A stretch of DNA of 64,000 nt. It comes from Microbulbifer sediminum. Its GTDB lineage: Bacteria; Pseudomonadota; Gammaproteobacteria; Pseudomonadales; Cellvibrionaceae. The position numbers and the translations under genes are program-made. Shown here one piece after another: positions 25,720 to 33,428 of this stretch (positions within the stretch are counted from its first letter, which is position 1; each line of letters begins with the position of its first letter). The stretch spans positions 434,001-498,000 of the forward strand of contig NZ_JAJSAP010000002.1 of NCBI RefSeq assembly GCF_021729035.1, in the 5' to 3' direction. Under the pieces are notes generated by a model that saw only the letters and a list, made by a program, of their open reading frames with translations, had not been told where the DNA came from and ran no database searches.

Positions 25720-26865
25720 TCAGAGATAGGTATACAGCTGTTCCACCAGCCCCACGGCCCGGCGGTCCATGAACAGGCTCTGCCCCAGGCGCGAGGTCAC
25801 ATAGCCAACCCCGATCCCCGCATCGGGATCGGCAAAGCCAACGCTGCCACCGGCCCCGGGGTGACCGAATCCCTGCTCACCACCAAACCGCAGGTCGGCC
25901 GCGGAAGCACTACGGATGTACCCACAACCAAAACTGATTTCCGCCTGCAGGACCACATCCCGTTCGCAACTTTGCTCGCGCACTGCTTCCGCGAGCACAT
26001 TACCGGGAAGGGTAGCAGGCTCCTCCATGGCGAGGTCACCGTAGAGAGTCGCCAGGTCCAGCGCACTGAAGTGGCCGTTCGCGGCCGGGATCAGAGCCTC
26101 GCGCCACTGGCTACTGTTGCTGCTCATCATCAGGCTCATTGGATTCGAGAATGCCTTGGCGACGGGCCCCTCCCGGTCCGACTTCATCGCGCGCCCCACC
26201 GCATTCTCGCGCAATTCCGGCAGGGGTTTCTTCAAGGGCAGTACGTCCGCAAGGCGCCCCGAACGATGGCCCACACCGCCGAATCCCCCGTGCAGCTCCA
26301 GCGGCCCGGCCAGGGATTCCCGGTAGAGCGCCCGCAACGATTGGCCGCTGGCGCGCTCCAGCAGGCCACCCAGTGCCCAGCCATAGAGGAAAGGTGAATA
26401 GCCCTGGCGACTACCCGGAAACCACCAGGGCTCCGCAGACGCCACCGCCGCACAGGAACGCTCCCAGTCGTAGATGACAGAATCCTGCATCCGCTCCCGG
26501 AAAGCCACCAGGCCGGCACGGTGGCAAAGCAGTTGTCGCGGGGTCACCCGCTCCTTGCCCCCTGCAGCAAACTCCGGCCAGTATTCCGCAACCGGTCGGT
26601 CCAGGTCCAGGTTTCCCGCCGCCACCTGCTGCAGGGCCAGCAGGGCCAGCACACCCTTGGAGCAGGAAAAGACGTTGGCCAGCGTATCCTCTGTATAAGG
26701 CACCTCACCGGCCCGATCGGCACTGCCGGCCCAGAGGGACACAATGGTCTCGCCGTCCTGGCGGACAGCGAAAGCAGCCCCCGTATCACCATAATGGCGA
26801 AAATTGTCAGCAAACCGGTCGTAAAGCGCTTCCAATCCGGGCGCGCAGTGTCCGTAAATCTCCAT
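25720..26865 (-). CDS. Beta-lactamase-fold serine hydrolase (class C/EstB esterase family)
   Basis: A 381-residue enzyme. ATG 26865, preceded by GGACGGGAATCA, starts the family-like sequence MEIYGHCAPGLEALYDRFADNF; the open frame further upstream overlaps the divergent thioesterase gene. The nucleophile motif is FSCSKGVLAL (Ser67-x-x-Lys70). A YSPFLYGW segment supplies the Tyr of the second motif, and FGHPGAGGSVGF near the C-terminus supplies the third. There is no signal peptide, so it is likely a cytoplasmic esterase rather than a beta-lactamase. It is followed by slyX. Confidence 0.88.
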   Translation of the reverse strand: MEIYGHCAPGLEALYDRFADNFRHYGDTGAAFAVRQDGETIVSLWAGSADRAGEVPYTEDTLANVFSCSKGVLALLALQQVAAGNLDLDRPVAEYWPEFAAGGKERVTPRQLLCHRAGLVAFRERMQDSVIYDWERSCAAVASAEPWWFPGSRQGYSPFLYGWALGGLLERASGQSLRALYRESLAGPLELHGGFGGVGHRSGRLADVLPLKKPLPELRENAVGRAMKSDREGPVAKAFSNPMSLMMSSNSSQWREALIPAANGHFSALDLATLYGDLAMEEPATLPGNVLAEAVREQSCERDVVLQAEISFGCGYIRSASAADLRFGGEQGFGHPGAGGSVGFADPDAGIGVGYVTSRLGQSLFMDRRAVGLVEQLYTYL

Positions 26866-26972
26866 TGATTCCCGTCCAGCAATAAAACGAGGCGCAAGGG
26901 TAGTTTCTTCCCCTTCCCTGCGCAAATCGTTAGCATTACCGACCAATGTAATGACGGCTTCCAGGGGGACCC

Positions 26973-27437
26973 ATGCCAGCAGAAACCGCAATCCAGGACC
27001 AGATCCCGCATAACCACTGTTTCGGGTGCGGCCCCGAGAACGATGCGGGCCTGCAAATCAAAAGCTTCTGGACCACTGCAGACAGCAGCCGCTGTGAGTT
27101 CATGCCCGGAGCCCACCACTGTGCGGGGCCCACCCACTATCTCAACGGCGGCATCATCGCCACAGTCATCGACTGCCACACCATCTGCACGGCAATTGCC
27201 GACGGCTACCGCCAGGCGGGGCGGGAAGTCGGCACCGGGGACAAGATCTGGTATGCGACCGGCAAGCTTGACATCCAGTACCGGGCCCCGGCGGCAATCG
27301 ACAAGCCGGCTGTGCTCGAGGCGGAGATCGTTGAGCGAACCGAGCGCAAGACGCTCCTGACCTGCACCCTTTCCAGCGATGGGCGGGTGTGCGCAACGGC
27401 GGAGGTGGTAGCAGTGAGGGTTCCCGACAACTGGTAG
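26973..27437 (+). CDS. PaaI-family hotdog thioesterase
   Basis: A 154-residue hotdog-fold acyl-CoA thioesterase-like protein: HNHCFGCGPENDAGLQIKSFW, HCAGPTHYLNGGIIATVIDCHTICTAI with the catalytic-helix HYLNGG(I/L)IA motif, and TGKLDIQYRAPAAIDKPAVLEAEIVERTERKTLLTCTL. The C-FGCG start is common in this subgroup. Substrate unknown. It is divergent from the serine hydrolase with about 107 bp between them, and convergent with the ion-channel gene. Confidence 0.88.
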   Translation: MPAETAIQDQIPHNHCFGCGPENDAGLQIKSFWTTADSSRCEFMPGAHHCAGPTHYLNGGIIATVIDCHTICTAIADGYRQAGREVGTGDKIWYATGKLDIQYRAPAAIDKPAVLEAEIVERTERKTLLTCTLSSDGRVCATAEVVAVRVPDNW

Positions 27438-27461
27438 GATCTATGGCGGACCGGGCTGGGC

Positions 27462-28406
27462 CTATTCGTCGTCCCCGGGCCTGTCGCTCTGCCGCCTGCT
27501 CTCTTCCTCGGCGAAGGTGCGCCCCGGCCTGCGGGCTTTTCTCTCGGCTTTCTTTTCCGCCGCCCGCTCTTCCTTTTTCTCGGCCTCGCGCTCGACATCC
27601 TCAAGTTTGTAACCGCAATGCTTGCAGTACTCGGCATCCTTGTCATGCCCGGCACGGCTGCAATTGTCACAACGGATCGACAATCGCTCCCGCCCCAACT
27701 CAGATGCCAGTTCCGCAGTCACAATGCCGGTGGGCACCGCAATAATGGAGTAACCGATCAACATAGTCAGAGATGCTATCCCCTGGCCCAGGACAGTCTG
27801 CGGAGTGATATCACCGAAACCCACTGTCGTCAGGGTCACAATTGTCCAGTAGACACTCTTGGGAATACTGGTGAAACCGTGCTTGGGGCCTTCCACCACG
27901 AACATCAGGGAACCGAAGATAATGCATACGACCAGGACACTGGCATAGAAAACCAGGATCCGGCGCCGCGCCTGCCACAACGAGCGCAGCAGCAGGTTGG
28001 CGTCTCGCAGGTAGCGCACCAGCTTCAGGATCCGGAAAATCCTCAGCACGCGCAGCAGTCGGATTACCAGCAGGTAACTGGCACCCGTAACGAGGAGCGC
28101 GAGGTAACTGGGCAGGATTGCCAGCAGGTCAACAATGCCGTAGAAACTGAAAATATACCTGCGCCGGTCCACGGCGCAGTAAATCCGCGCCAGGTACTCG
28201 ACGGTAAACAGCGCGGTAAAAAACCATTCCAGAACAAAGAACAGCTCGCCATAGCGCCCGGCGATACTTTGCACCGAGACCAGCAACACGAGCAACACAC
28301 TGATCAGGATGGCCCAGATCAGGAAGACGTCGAAACCTTTCCCCAGTGGCGTATCCGTGCCAAAGATAACTTCGTTAAGCCACTTTCTCTTTCCGGTTAA
28401 TGCCAT
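27462..28406 (-). CDS. Voltage-gated potassium channel-like ion transporter with C-terminal zinc ribbon
   Basis: A 314-residue six-helix channel. ATG 28406 follows a GGAGGTGAT ribosome site. The S4 segment LLVIRLLRVLRIFRILKLVRYLRD (about 112-134) has Arg at every third position. The selectivity filter is TLTTVGFGDITP (TVGFGD, 194-199), a K+ channel signature. After S6 (VPTGIVTAELASELG) there is a zinc-ribbon-like motif CDNC (246-249) and CKHC (261-264). A highly charged Lys/Arg/Glu tail ends the protein. It is an inner-membrane channel. The tail may tune gating or assembly, which is inference. It is divergent from the Sui1-like gene. Confidence 0.9.
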   Translation of the reverse strand: MALTGKRKWLNEVIFGTDTPLGKGFDVFLIWAILISVLLVLLVSVQSIAGRYGELFFVLEWFFTALFTVEYLARIYCAVDRRRYIFSFYGIVDLLAILPSYLALLVTGASYLLVIRLLRVLRIFRILKLVRYLRDANLLLRSLWQARRRILVFYASVLVVCIIFGSLMFVVEGPKHGFTSIPKSVYWTIVTLTTVGFGDITPQTVLGQGIASLTMLIGYSIIAVPTGIVTAELASELGRERLSIRCDNCSRAGHDKDAEYCKHCGYKLEDVEREAEKKEERAAEKKAERKARRPGRTFAEEESRRQSDRPGDDE

Positions 28407-28618
28407 ATCACCTCCACAAGAGCCATGACTATAGCGCCACTGGTGGCGCCCCGCCAGACCATCCATGCCAGATGGCATCAACAGTACTTTGGGGGTACCC
28501 TTGCCGGCGGGAATCCCGGGCATCGATGTAGATGTAGAGGACAGGTTCCGCCCAAAATGCGGCACCAGGCCTGCACGGGGTTCGCCGGTAGCTGGGCACA
28601 ACGCGGAAGACAGTGAAT

Positions 28619-28942
28619 ATGACTAGAGAAACCCGACGGGTGTATTCCACCGATGTGGGGCGAGTTAAAGAAGAACCGAAAGCAGAGCAGCGCCGTCAAG
28701 GCGACGGCATCGTGCGCATTCAACGGGAGACAAAGGGCCGCAAGGGAAAAGGTGTGACCTGCGTGCGTGGCCTGCCCGGAACCGACGCTGAACTGAAACT
28801 GCTACTGGCTGAGTTGAAGAAGCGCTGCGGTTGCGGCGGTGCCCTGAAAGACGGTGTCATCGAGATCCAGGGTGACAAGCGTGCGGAAGTCAAGGCCATG
28901 CTGGAGGCGCGGGATTTCAGGGTCAAACTGGCAGGAGGCTGA
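28619..28942 (+). CDS. Sui1/eIF1-like translation factor (YciH family)
   Basis: A 107-residue protein with the SUI1 fold: GIVRIQRETKGRKGKGVTCVRGLPGTDAELKLLLAELKKRCGCGGALKDGVIEIQGDKRAEVKAMLEARDFRVKLAGG. Basic, Gly-rich loops and the GxGG motif are conserved. ATG 28619 lies 9 nt behind GGAAG; GTG 28613 is in frame but too close to it. Bacterial YciH discriminates initiation at the 30S subunit, with effects under stress. It stands alone and converges with the large membrane protein gene. Confidence 0.93.
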   Translation: MTRETRRVYSTDVGRVKEEPKAEQRRQGDGIVRIQRETKGRKGKGVTCVRGLPGTDAELKLLLAELKKRCGCGGALKDGVIEIQGDKRAEVKAMLEARDFRVKLAGG

Positions 28943-28985
28943 GGCACCCGTCTGGCAACCCGCATAACCTGGCCTGGCTGTCGCG

Positions 28986-31505
28986 CTAGGCCAGCTCCCC
29001 CACCAGCCGTAACGGTCGCACCTGCAGGGCCTTCTCGATCTCCAGGCATTGCCCCAAAAGTCGTGATATGTGCCTGTGGTAATGCTCGTTCACTGTGGCG
29101 CTGACAGTCCTGCAGCGCAGTTCCATTTCCTGAAGGGTATCGATAAGCGCCTGTCGCTCCCGTGGCAAGTCCTCCCCGGCGGCCCTGTCAGCGCCCGCCA
29201 GCCGCTGTTCCAGGGCAGCCGACACCCCGATCGCGGAAAGGGTATCGCTGTTGTTCACCTGGTGCTGGATTACCTGCAGGCCACGCTGTGCGAGACCATA
29301 AAATTTCTGCAGGGTCTCGCGCTGCCCCGGCTCCAGGGAAAGCCGGTCGATTGCAAGCCCGAGGACCCGAGCCAGTTCATCGAGCCGGTCCAGGTGGGGT
29401 GCAAGGGTAGTGAAAGCCTGCGTCTCCCGCCGTGCCGAATCTGCCCAGGCGCGATCCTCGCTTTTCATTGAACCGATCGCGCGCTTCATGCGCAGTACGA
29501 ATACCTCCTGGATCTGCTGGTACTGCGCCTGCAAACCGTCCCGTTGCTGGCGCAGCTCCCTCTGGGTCGACTCGGCGGCACCCACCTCGGTATTGCCCAG
29601 ATGAAAATCAGCGGGCCGTATCTTCACGGAATGGCGCAGCAGCTCTACACCAAGCTCAACTGCGGGCGCCCTTACCGCGAGTTCATCCAGGCGGCCGGTA
29701 AGGTCGCGCAAATCGACCAGCCTGGTGCGCAACCAGTCGACGCACTCCTGCAAGCCCATCGCGGCCAGGGTTTCCTCCCCCGGCGTTTCCAGGGGCAGAA
29801 AGCGACGCGGCGGAACACGATTGAAGAACTCACCGATTATGCGCAGCGCCTGTTCCGCATCCTCGCTGGTGCAGAGCAGCTGCTGGTTGTCTACCGGGCG
29901 TGTATCGGCAGCGGCAATATCGGCGCTCACCTCGCTCGCCAGCCCCGGCAGGTCATCAATCAGGCGCTGCACCGAAAACTCTGCCTGGATCGCCGCCGCC
30001 AGCCCGAGTTGCTCCACTGCCGCAACCCGGTCATTGTCCACCGGGGCGGTGGGATCCCAGCAATCCGATGGCTGCGACATTGCCAGTTCCAGGTTAGACA
30101 GGGTCTCCCGGTCCAGGTTGCGCATTGTCCACTGGATGGCCCGCGGGTAATTCTCCAGTCGCTGGCCTGCGATAGCCGCCTCGCGGTTCACCTCGGCCAC
30201 CATCAGGTCCGCGTGCACCATACGGTGCCACCTCTCTGCAAATGGCGCGATCCCGTCACTGCCGATCAAGTGGGCCGCACAGCGATCCCCTTCGCGCTCC
30301 AGCATTCGCGCCGCCGGCCGCGCCACGATCTGGTGCATCGCCTCGAGTCGGTCCAGGATCGGGATCACTCCCCGCCCACAGAGAGCAAGCAGATTATGCA
30401 GCGGGCGTAAAAGCCCGCGGGCATGCCCCCCCGGCGCAATCACACTGCGATCGTTCTCCATCGCCCATTGCACCCACTGCAGTCGTCGTGGTGTTTCCAG
30501 GGCCAACCATGCCACGGTTGCCCGCAGGCGTCCCCGGTACATGCCACGCTGCCGTGCCACCAGCGCCAGCAGTTCGTTCCCCGTCAGGCAGTAGGCCGCC
30601 CCCAACCCCAGCTCCAGCGCCAGGCTCTGTCGGTACGCCTCTGAAATCCGTCCGGCCTCCACCCGGACAGCGCTACCAGCGGTAACGCTAACGGCAGGGG
30701 TGCCCGGCAGTCCGCTTTTGCCCGCCAAAACGTCCAACAGAAGGTACAACCCCTGGGCATCGCGCCGCTTGAGCGGACGGGATTTCGGCAGAGAGTCACG
30801 GGCCAGCCGTCGCGCGCCGAAAAAGGGCCACGCCACCAATGCGGCCACCAGCCCGCTCAGTGAAATTGACAAGCAGAGGCCCATCACCGAGCCGGCGCCC
30901 AGCTCCCCGGCCAGCGCCGCCCGGGCAAATTGCCAGATTGCACTCGCCACGCTGTAAAGACAGATCCCCAGCAACAAAGAGAACAGCGCGGGAACCAGTG
31001 CCGCCCCGGGCAGGGAAGCGGCAAGCGCACTGCGCGAGGAAATCGGGTCGGGGATCGTGGCATCGCCACCGTCGAACAGGGATTCCAGCTGCCGCTGCGC
31101 CCTGGAAGCGGGTGCGCCCTGCTCTCGCCGGGCCTTGTCCTCAGTCGTGGCATGCTCACGGGTGGGGCGGACGGCATCGCTGGTGACCTGCTGCGCCGGA
31201 TTCGATGATTGCATGCCACGGCGCCGCCTCCTGGCCTGCTCCAGCCGGGCCAGCAATGCACGATTGTCGTATTTTCCGGCCGGGAACACTTCCACCCGCA
31301 GCCCCATACGCTGCAGGCGCGAGCGGTATTCCAGCACCTGTTTTGACGAGAGCCGGTCCTTGATCACCCAGCCCTTCAGGAGCAGTGTGCGGGCTTTTGC
31401 CTCGGGAATGGAGAATGCCTTTGCCGCCGCCTGCAATACCTCACCCGGGGACTTGCCACGCAGGGTTTTCCCGGCAGATACAACTTGAAATAGCTCGGCA
31501 GGCAT
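28986..31505 (-). CDS. Large membrane protein resembling an inactivated M48 (Ste24-like) peptidase
   Basis: An 839-residue protein from ATG 31505 (GGAG 6 nt upstream; GTG 31523 also in frame). Residues about 5-75 form an N-terminal module (FQVVSAGKTLRGKSPGEVLQAAAKAF, ending LRVEVFP), of the kind found before several gammaproteobacterial membrane proteins. A basic linker follows, then two transmembrane segments (about 167-193 and 205-230). The next region, LLLDVLAGKSGLPGTPAVSV through YCLTGNELLALVARQRGMYRGRL, runs like the M48 core, but the zinc motif HExxH is RQRGM (318-322). The C-terminal 500 residues are helical with coiled-coil-like stretches. No other zinc site is obvious. It is likely non-enzymatic, perhaps a scaffold. 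Inference by eye. Confidence 0.65.
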   Translation of the reverse strand: MPAELFQVVSAGKTLRGKSPGEVLQAAAKAFSIPEAKARTLLLKGWVIKDRLSSKQVLEYRSRLQRMGLRVEVFPAGKYDNRALLARLEQARRRRRGMQSSNPAQQVTSDAVRPTREHATTEDKARREQGAPASRAQRQLESLFDGGDATIPDPISSRSALAASLPGAALVPALFSLLLGICLYSVASAIWQFARAALAGELGAGSVMGLCLSISLSGLVAALVAWPFFGARRLARDSLPKSRPLKRRDAQGLYLLLDVLAGKSGLPGTPAVSVTAGSAVRVEAGRISEAYRQSLALELGLGAAYCLTGNELLALVARQRGMYRGRLRATVAWLALETPRRLQWVQWAMENDRSVIAPGGHARGLLRPLHNLLALCGRGVIPILDRLEAMHQIVARPAARMLEREGDRCAAHLIGSDGIAPFAERWHRMVHADLMVAEVNREAAIAGQRLENYPRAIQWTMRNLDRETLSNLELAMSQPSDCWDPTAPVDNDRVAAVEQLGLAAAIQAEFSVQRLIDDLPGLASEVSADIAAADTRPVDNQQLLCTSEDAEQALRIIGEFFNRVPPRRFLPLETPGEETLAAMGLQECVDWLRTRLVDLRDLTGRLDELAVRAPAVELGVELLRHSVKIRPADFHLGNTEVGAAESTQRELRQQRDGLQAQYQQIQEVFVLRMKRAIGSMKSEDRAWADSARRETQAFTTLAPHLDRLDELARVLGLAIDRLSLEPGQRETLQKFYGLAQRGLQVIQHQVNNSDTLSAIGVSAALEQRLAGADRAAGEDLPRERQALIDTLQEMELRCRTVSATVNEHYHRHISRLLGQCLEIEKALQVRPLRLVGELA

Positions 31506-31714
31506 CGCGCGCTCCGGTGACACTCGTTCCAGTATTTTCCCGATGGGTCGGGCAGTGAAGCACGAAGACTAATTTATTATCCCCGAACAGTGTGGGGACT
31601 GGTTCTCACAGCCCCAGCCCCAAAAGGGTCGTTCCGGGGAAAAAGCGCGGTCCGACACGCACGGAATGATAACGGGATCTCAGTGCGGGTTGTGCATGCC
31701 ACGCAGATATCCCG

Positions 31715-32374
31715 TCAGCGGCAATACAGGCTGAGAACCTGCCCGGCAAGTTCGTCCAGTGACAACCCCTGCTTCTTGGGCCTGAACCAGTGGTAACTGT
31801 GGGCCAGGGAGCCCTGTAGCAGGCGCCGGGCCAGGGCCGGATCATCCATGCGCCCTGCCTCCGCAAGCACATCGCGCCACAGCCGCTCATAGCGCTCGCG
31901 CAGTTGCAGCACCTGCCGCTGGCTCTCAGGGCTGAGGCTCCGCCATTCCGACACCAGGATGGTAAAGCCAGGCACTGCGCGCCCGTGAATGGCTTCCAGC
32001 TCACAGAGGATGCATGCCCTGAGCCTGCCCCGGGGCGTACGCTCCTGCGCGACAGCAGCTTCCATGCGTGCCCGCGCGAAAATCGTTACCTCCCGCATCA
32101 CCTGGCACAGTATTGCCTCTTTGCTGCGAAAGTGGTGAAAGATACTACCGGAGAGGATCCCCACTTCCGCCGCGATATCCCGCACCGTGGTCCGTGCGAA
32201 GCCCTTTTCGACAAACAGGAGTGCCGCCGCATTCAGCAGGCGGCCGCGTGGCGATGCCGGGTCAGTCAATTCACCCTGCGCCACAAGCGCTTCCACAAGC
32301 GCGCTGGACCCCTGCCCCAATCCTGCGGATGTCACCGCATTTCCGCTGCCACCTGGCACTGACATCTCCCCCAT
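31715..32374 (-). CDS. TetR/AcrR-family transcriptional regulator
   Basis: About 219 residues. The helix-turn-helix is VEKGFARTTVRDIAAEVGILSGSIFHHFRSKEAIL (about 55-89). The C-terminal ligand domain ends in HSYHWFRPKKQGLSLDELAGQVLSLYC, a pattern shared by repressors of acyl-CoA catabolic operons. ATG 32374 and ATG 32365 are both possible; the second has GGGGGAG touching it. It is divergent from the SDR-carboxylase operon, with a palindromic site 15 bp upstream of its start, so it probably represses itself and the operon. The inducer is likely an acyl-CoA of the pathway (inference). Confidence 0.88.
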   Translation of the reverse strand: MGEMSVPGGSGNAVTSAGLGQGSSALVEALVAQGELTDPASPRGRLLNAAALLFVEKGFARTTVRDIAAEVGILSGSIFHHFRSKEAILCQVMREVTIFARARMEAAVAQERTPRGRLRACILCELEAIHGRAVPGFTILVSEWRSLSPESQRQVLQLRERYERLWRDVLAEAGRMDDPALARRLLQGSLAHSYHWFRPKKQGLSLDELAGQVLSLYCR

Positions 32375-32388
32375 CAAAAGTGTTGATA

Positions 32389-32406
32389 ACCAAGCGCTTG
32401 CTTGGT
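32389..32406. promoter_or_regulatory. TetR-type operator in the tetR/SDR divergent promoter
   Basis: A perfect 7-bp inverted repeat with a 4-bp spacer, ACCAAGC-GCTT-GCTTGGT. The left half overlaps a second palindrome CAAGCGCTTG (32391-32400). It lies between the divergent tetR and SDR genes, where a TetR repressor site is expected. The same half-sites and spacing recur at 43043-43064. Confidence 0.75.
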
Positions 32407-32534
32407 AGCGTTGGTGATCATGCGCAATATACCCGCCCGGTGCAAGACGCCGCCAAAAAAGCGCGACCAGCCGGGCCAGGCTCACGACCAACAACCATAA
32501 CAACCGCAGGGTTCCAAGGCCGACAGGAGAACTT

Positions 32535-33428
32535 ATGCCCTACCAGAGCCAGTTGCGACCAGGGAGCTTTAGCAACCAGGTGCACATTGTCACAGGTGGC
32601 GGCAGCGGCATCGGTCGCTGCATTGCACATGAGCTTGCAAGCCTGGGGGCTCACGTGGTGCTGATCGGGCGCACCGCCGAAAAACTGCAGCGCGTGGCGG
32701 GAGAAATCGCTGACGACGGGGGCTCCTCCAGCTACCACCCGCTCGATATCCGCGAGGAAGCCGATGTCCGCGCAGCCGTAGCCAGCATCGTGGATGAGCA
32801 CCAACATATTCACGGCCTGGTCAATAATGCCGGTGGCCAGTTTCCCTCACAGCTCGAGGAGATCTCCGCGCGGGGCTTCGAAGCCGTGGTGCGCAGCAAT
32901 CTGGTAGGCGGTTTCCTGATGGCCCGGGAGGTGTACACCCGGTCGATGAAGAACAATGGCGGCGCAATAGTGAATATAACCGCCGACAATGCCGGCGGCA
33001 TGCCCCTGATGGGCCACTCCGGTGCCGCGCGCGCCGGAATGGACAACCTGACGGAAACCGCCGCAGTCGAGTGGGCGGCCAGTGGTGTGCGTGTAAACGC
33101 GGTCGCACCGGGATATATCCTCTCCAGCGGCTTCGATACCTACGACGCCGAGTTCCTGAGGCAGCTGCTCCCTGGGTTCCGGGACAGTATCCCGCTCTAT
33201 CGGCTGGGTGAGGAGGCCGAAATCAGCGCCGCGGTGTGCTTCCTGCTGTCCGACGCCGCGAGCTATCTCACTGGACAGACCCTCCGTATCGACGGCGGCT
33301 CCAGCCTGAAACATCACTCCCCGTTATGGCAGCCCGCGCCGGCCAGGAACCGCAAGCGTTTCGAGGGTTTTCATCGCGCCGAAAAGCCTGCGGTGGTCGC
33401 CGAGCTCGAGGCAGAGGGCAAGCTCTGA
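32535..33428 (+). CDS. SDR-family enoyl-CoA reductase-like protein (PECR/DECR type)
   Basis: A 297-residue short-chain dehydrogenase with the Rossmann motif VTGGGSGIGRCIA and LVNNAGG. The usual catalytic YxxxK is absent: the aligned residues are Ser162 and Arg166 in MGHSGAARAGMDNLT. This HSGAARAG motif is that of peroxisomal trans-2-enoyl-CoA reductase and relatives, which reduce C=C bonds of enoyl-CoAs with NADPH. The C-terminus (TLRIDGGSSLKHH, ending AELEAEGKL) also follows that type. It is the first gene of the operon; its stop overlaps the next start (TGATG). It may reduce an unsaturated acyl-CoA entering the pathway. Atu operons also hold an SDR (AtuB) at this position. Confidence 0.85.
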   Translation: MPYQSQLRPGSFSNQVHIVTGGGSGIGRCIAHELASLGAHVVLIGRTAEKLQRVAGEIADDGGSSSYHPLDIREEADVRAAVASIVDEHQHIHGLVNNAGGQFPSQLEEISARGFEAVVRSNLVGGFLMAREVYTRSMKNNGGAIVNITADNAGGMPLMGHSGAARAGMDNLTETAAVEWAASGVRVNAVAPGYILSSGFDTYDAEFLRQLLPGFRDSIPLYRLGEEAEISAAVCFLLSDAASYLTGQTLRIDGGSSLKHHSPLWQPAPARNRKRFEGFHRAEKPAVVAELEAEGKL

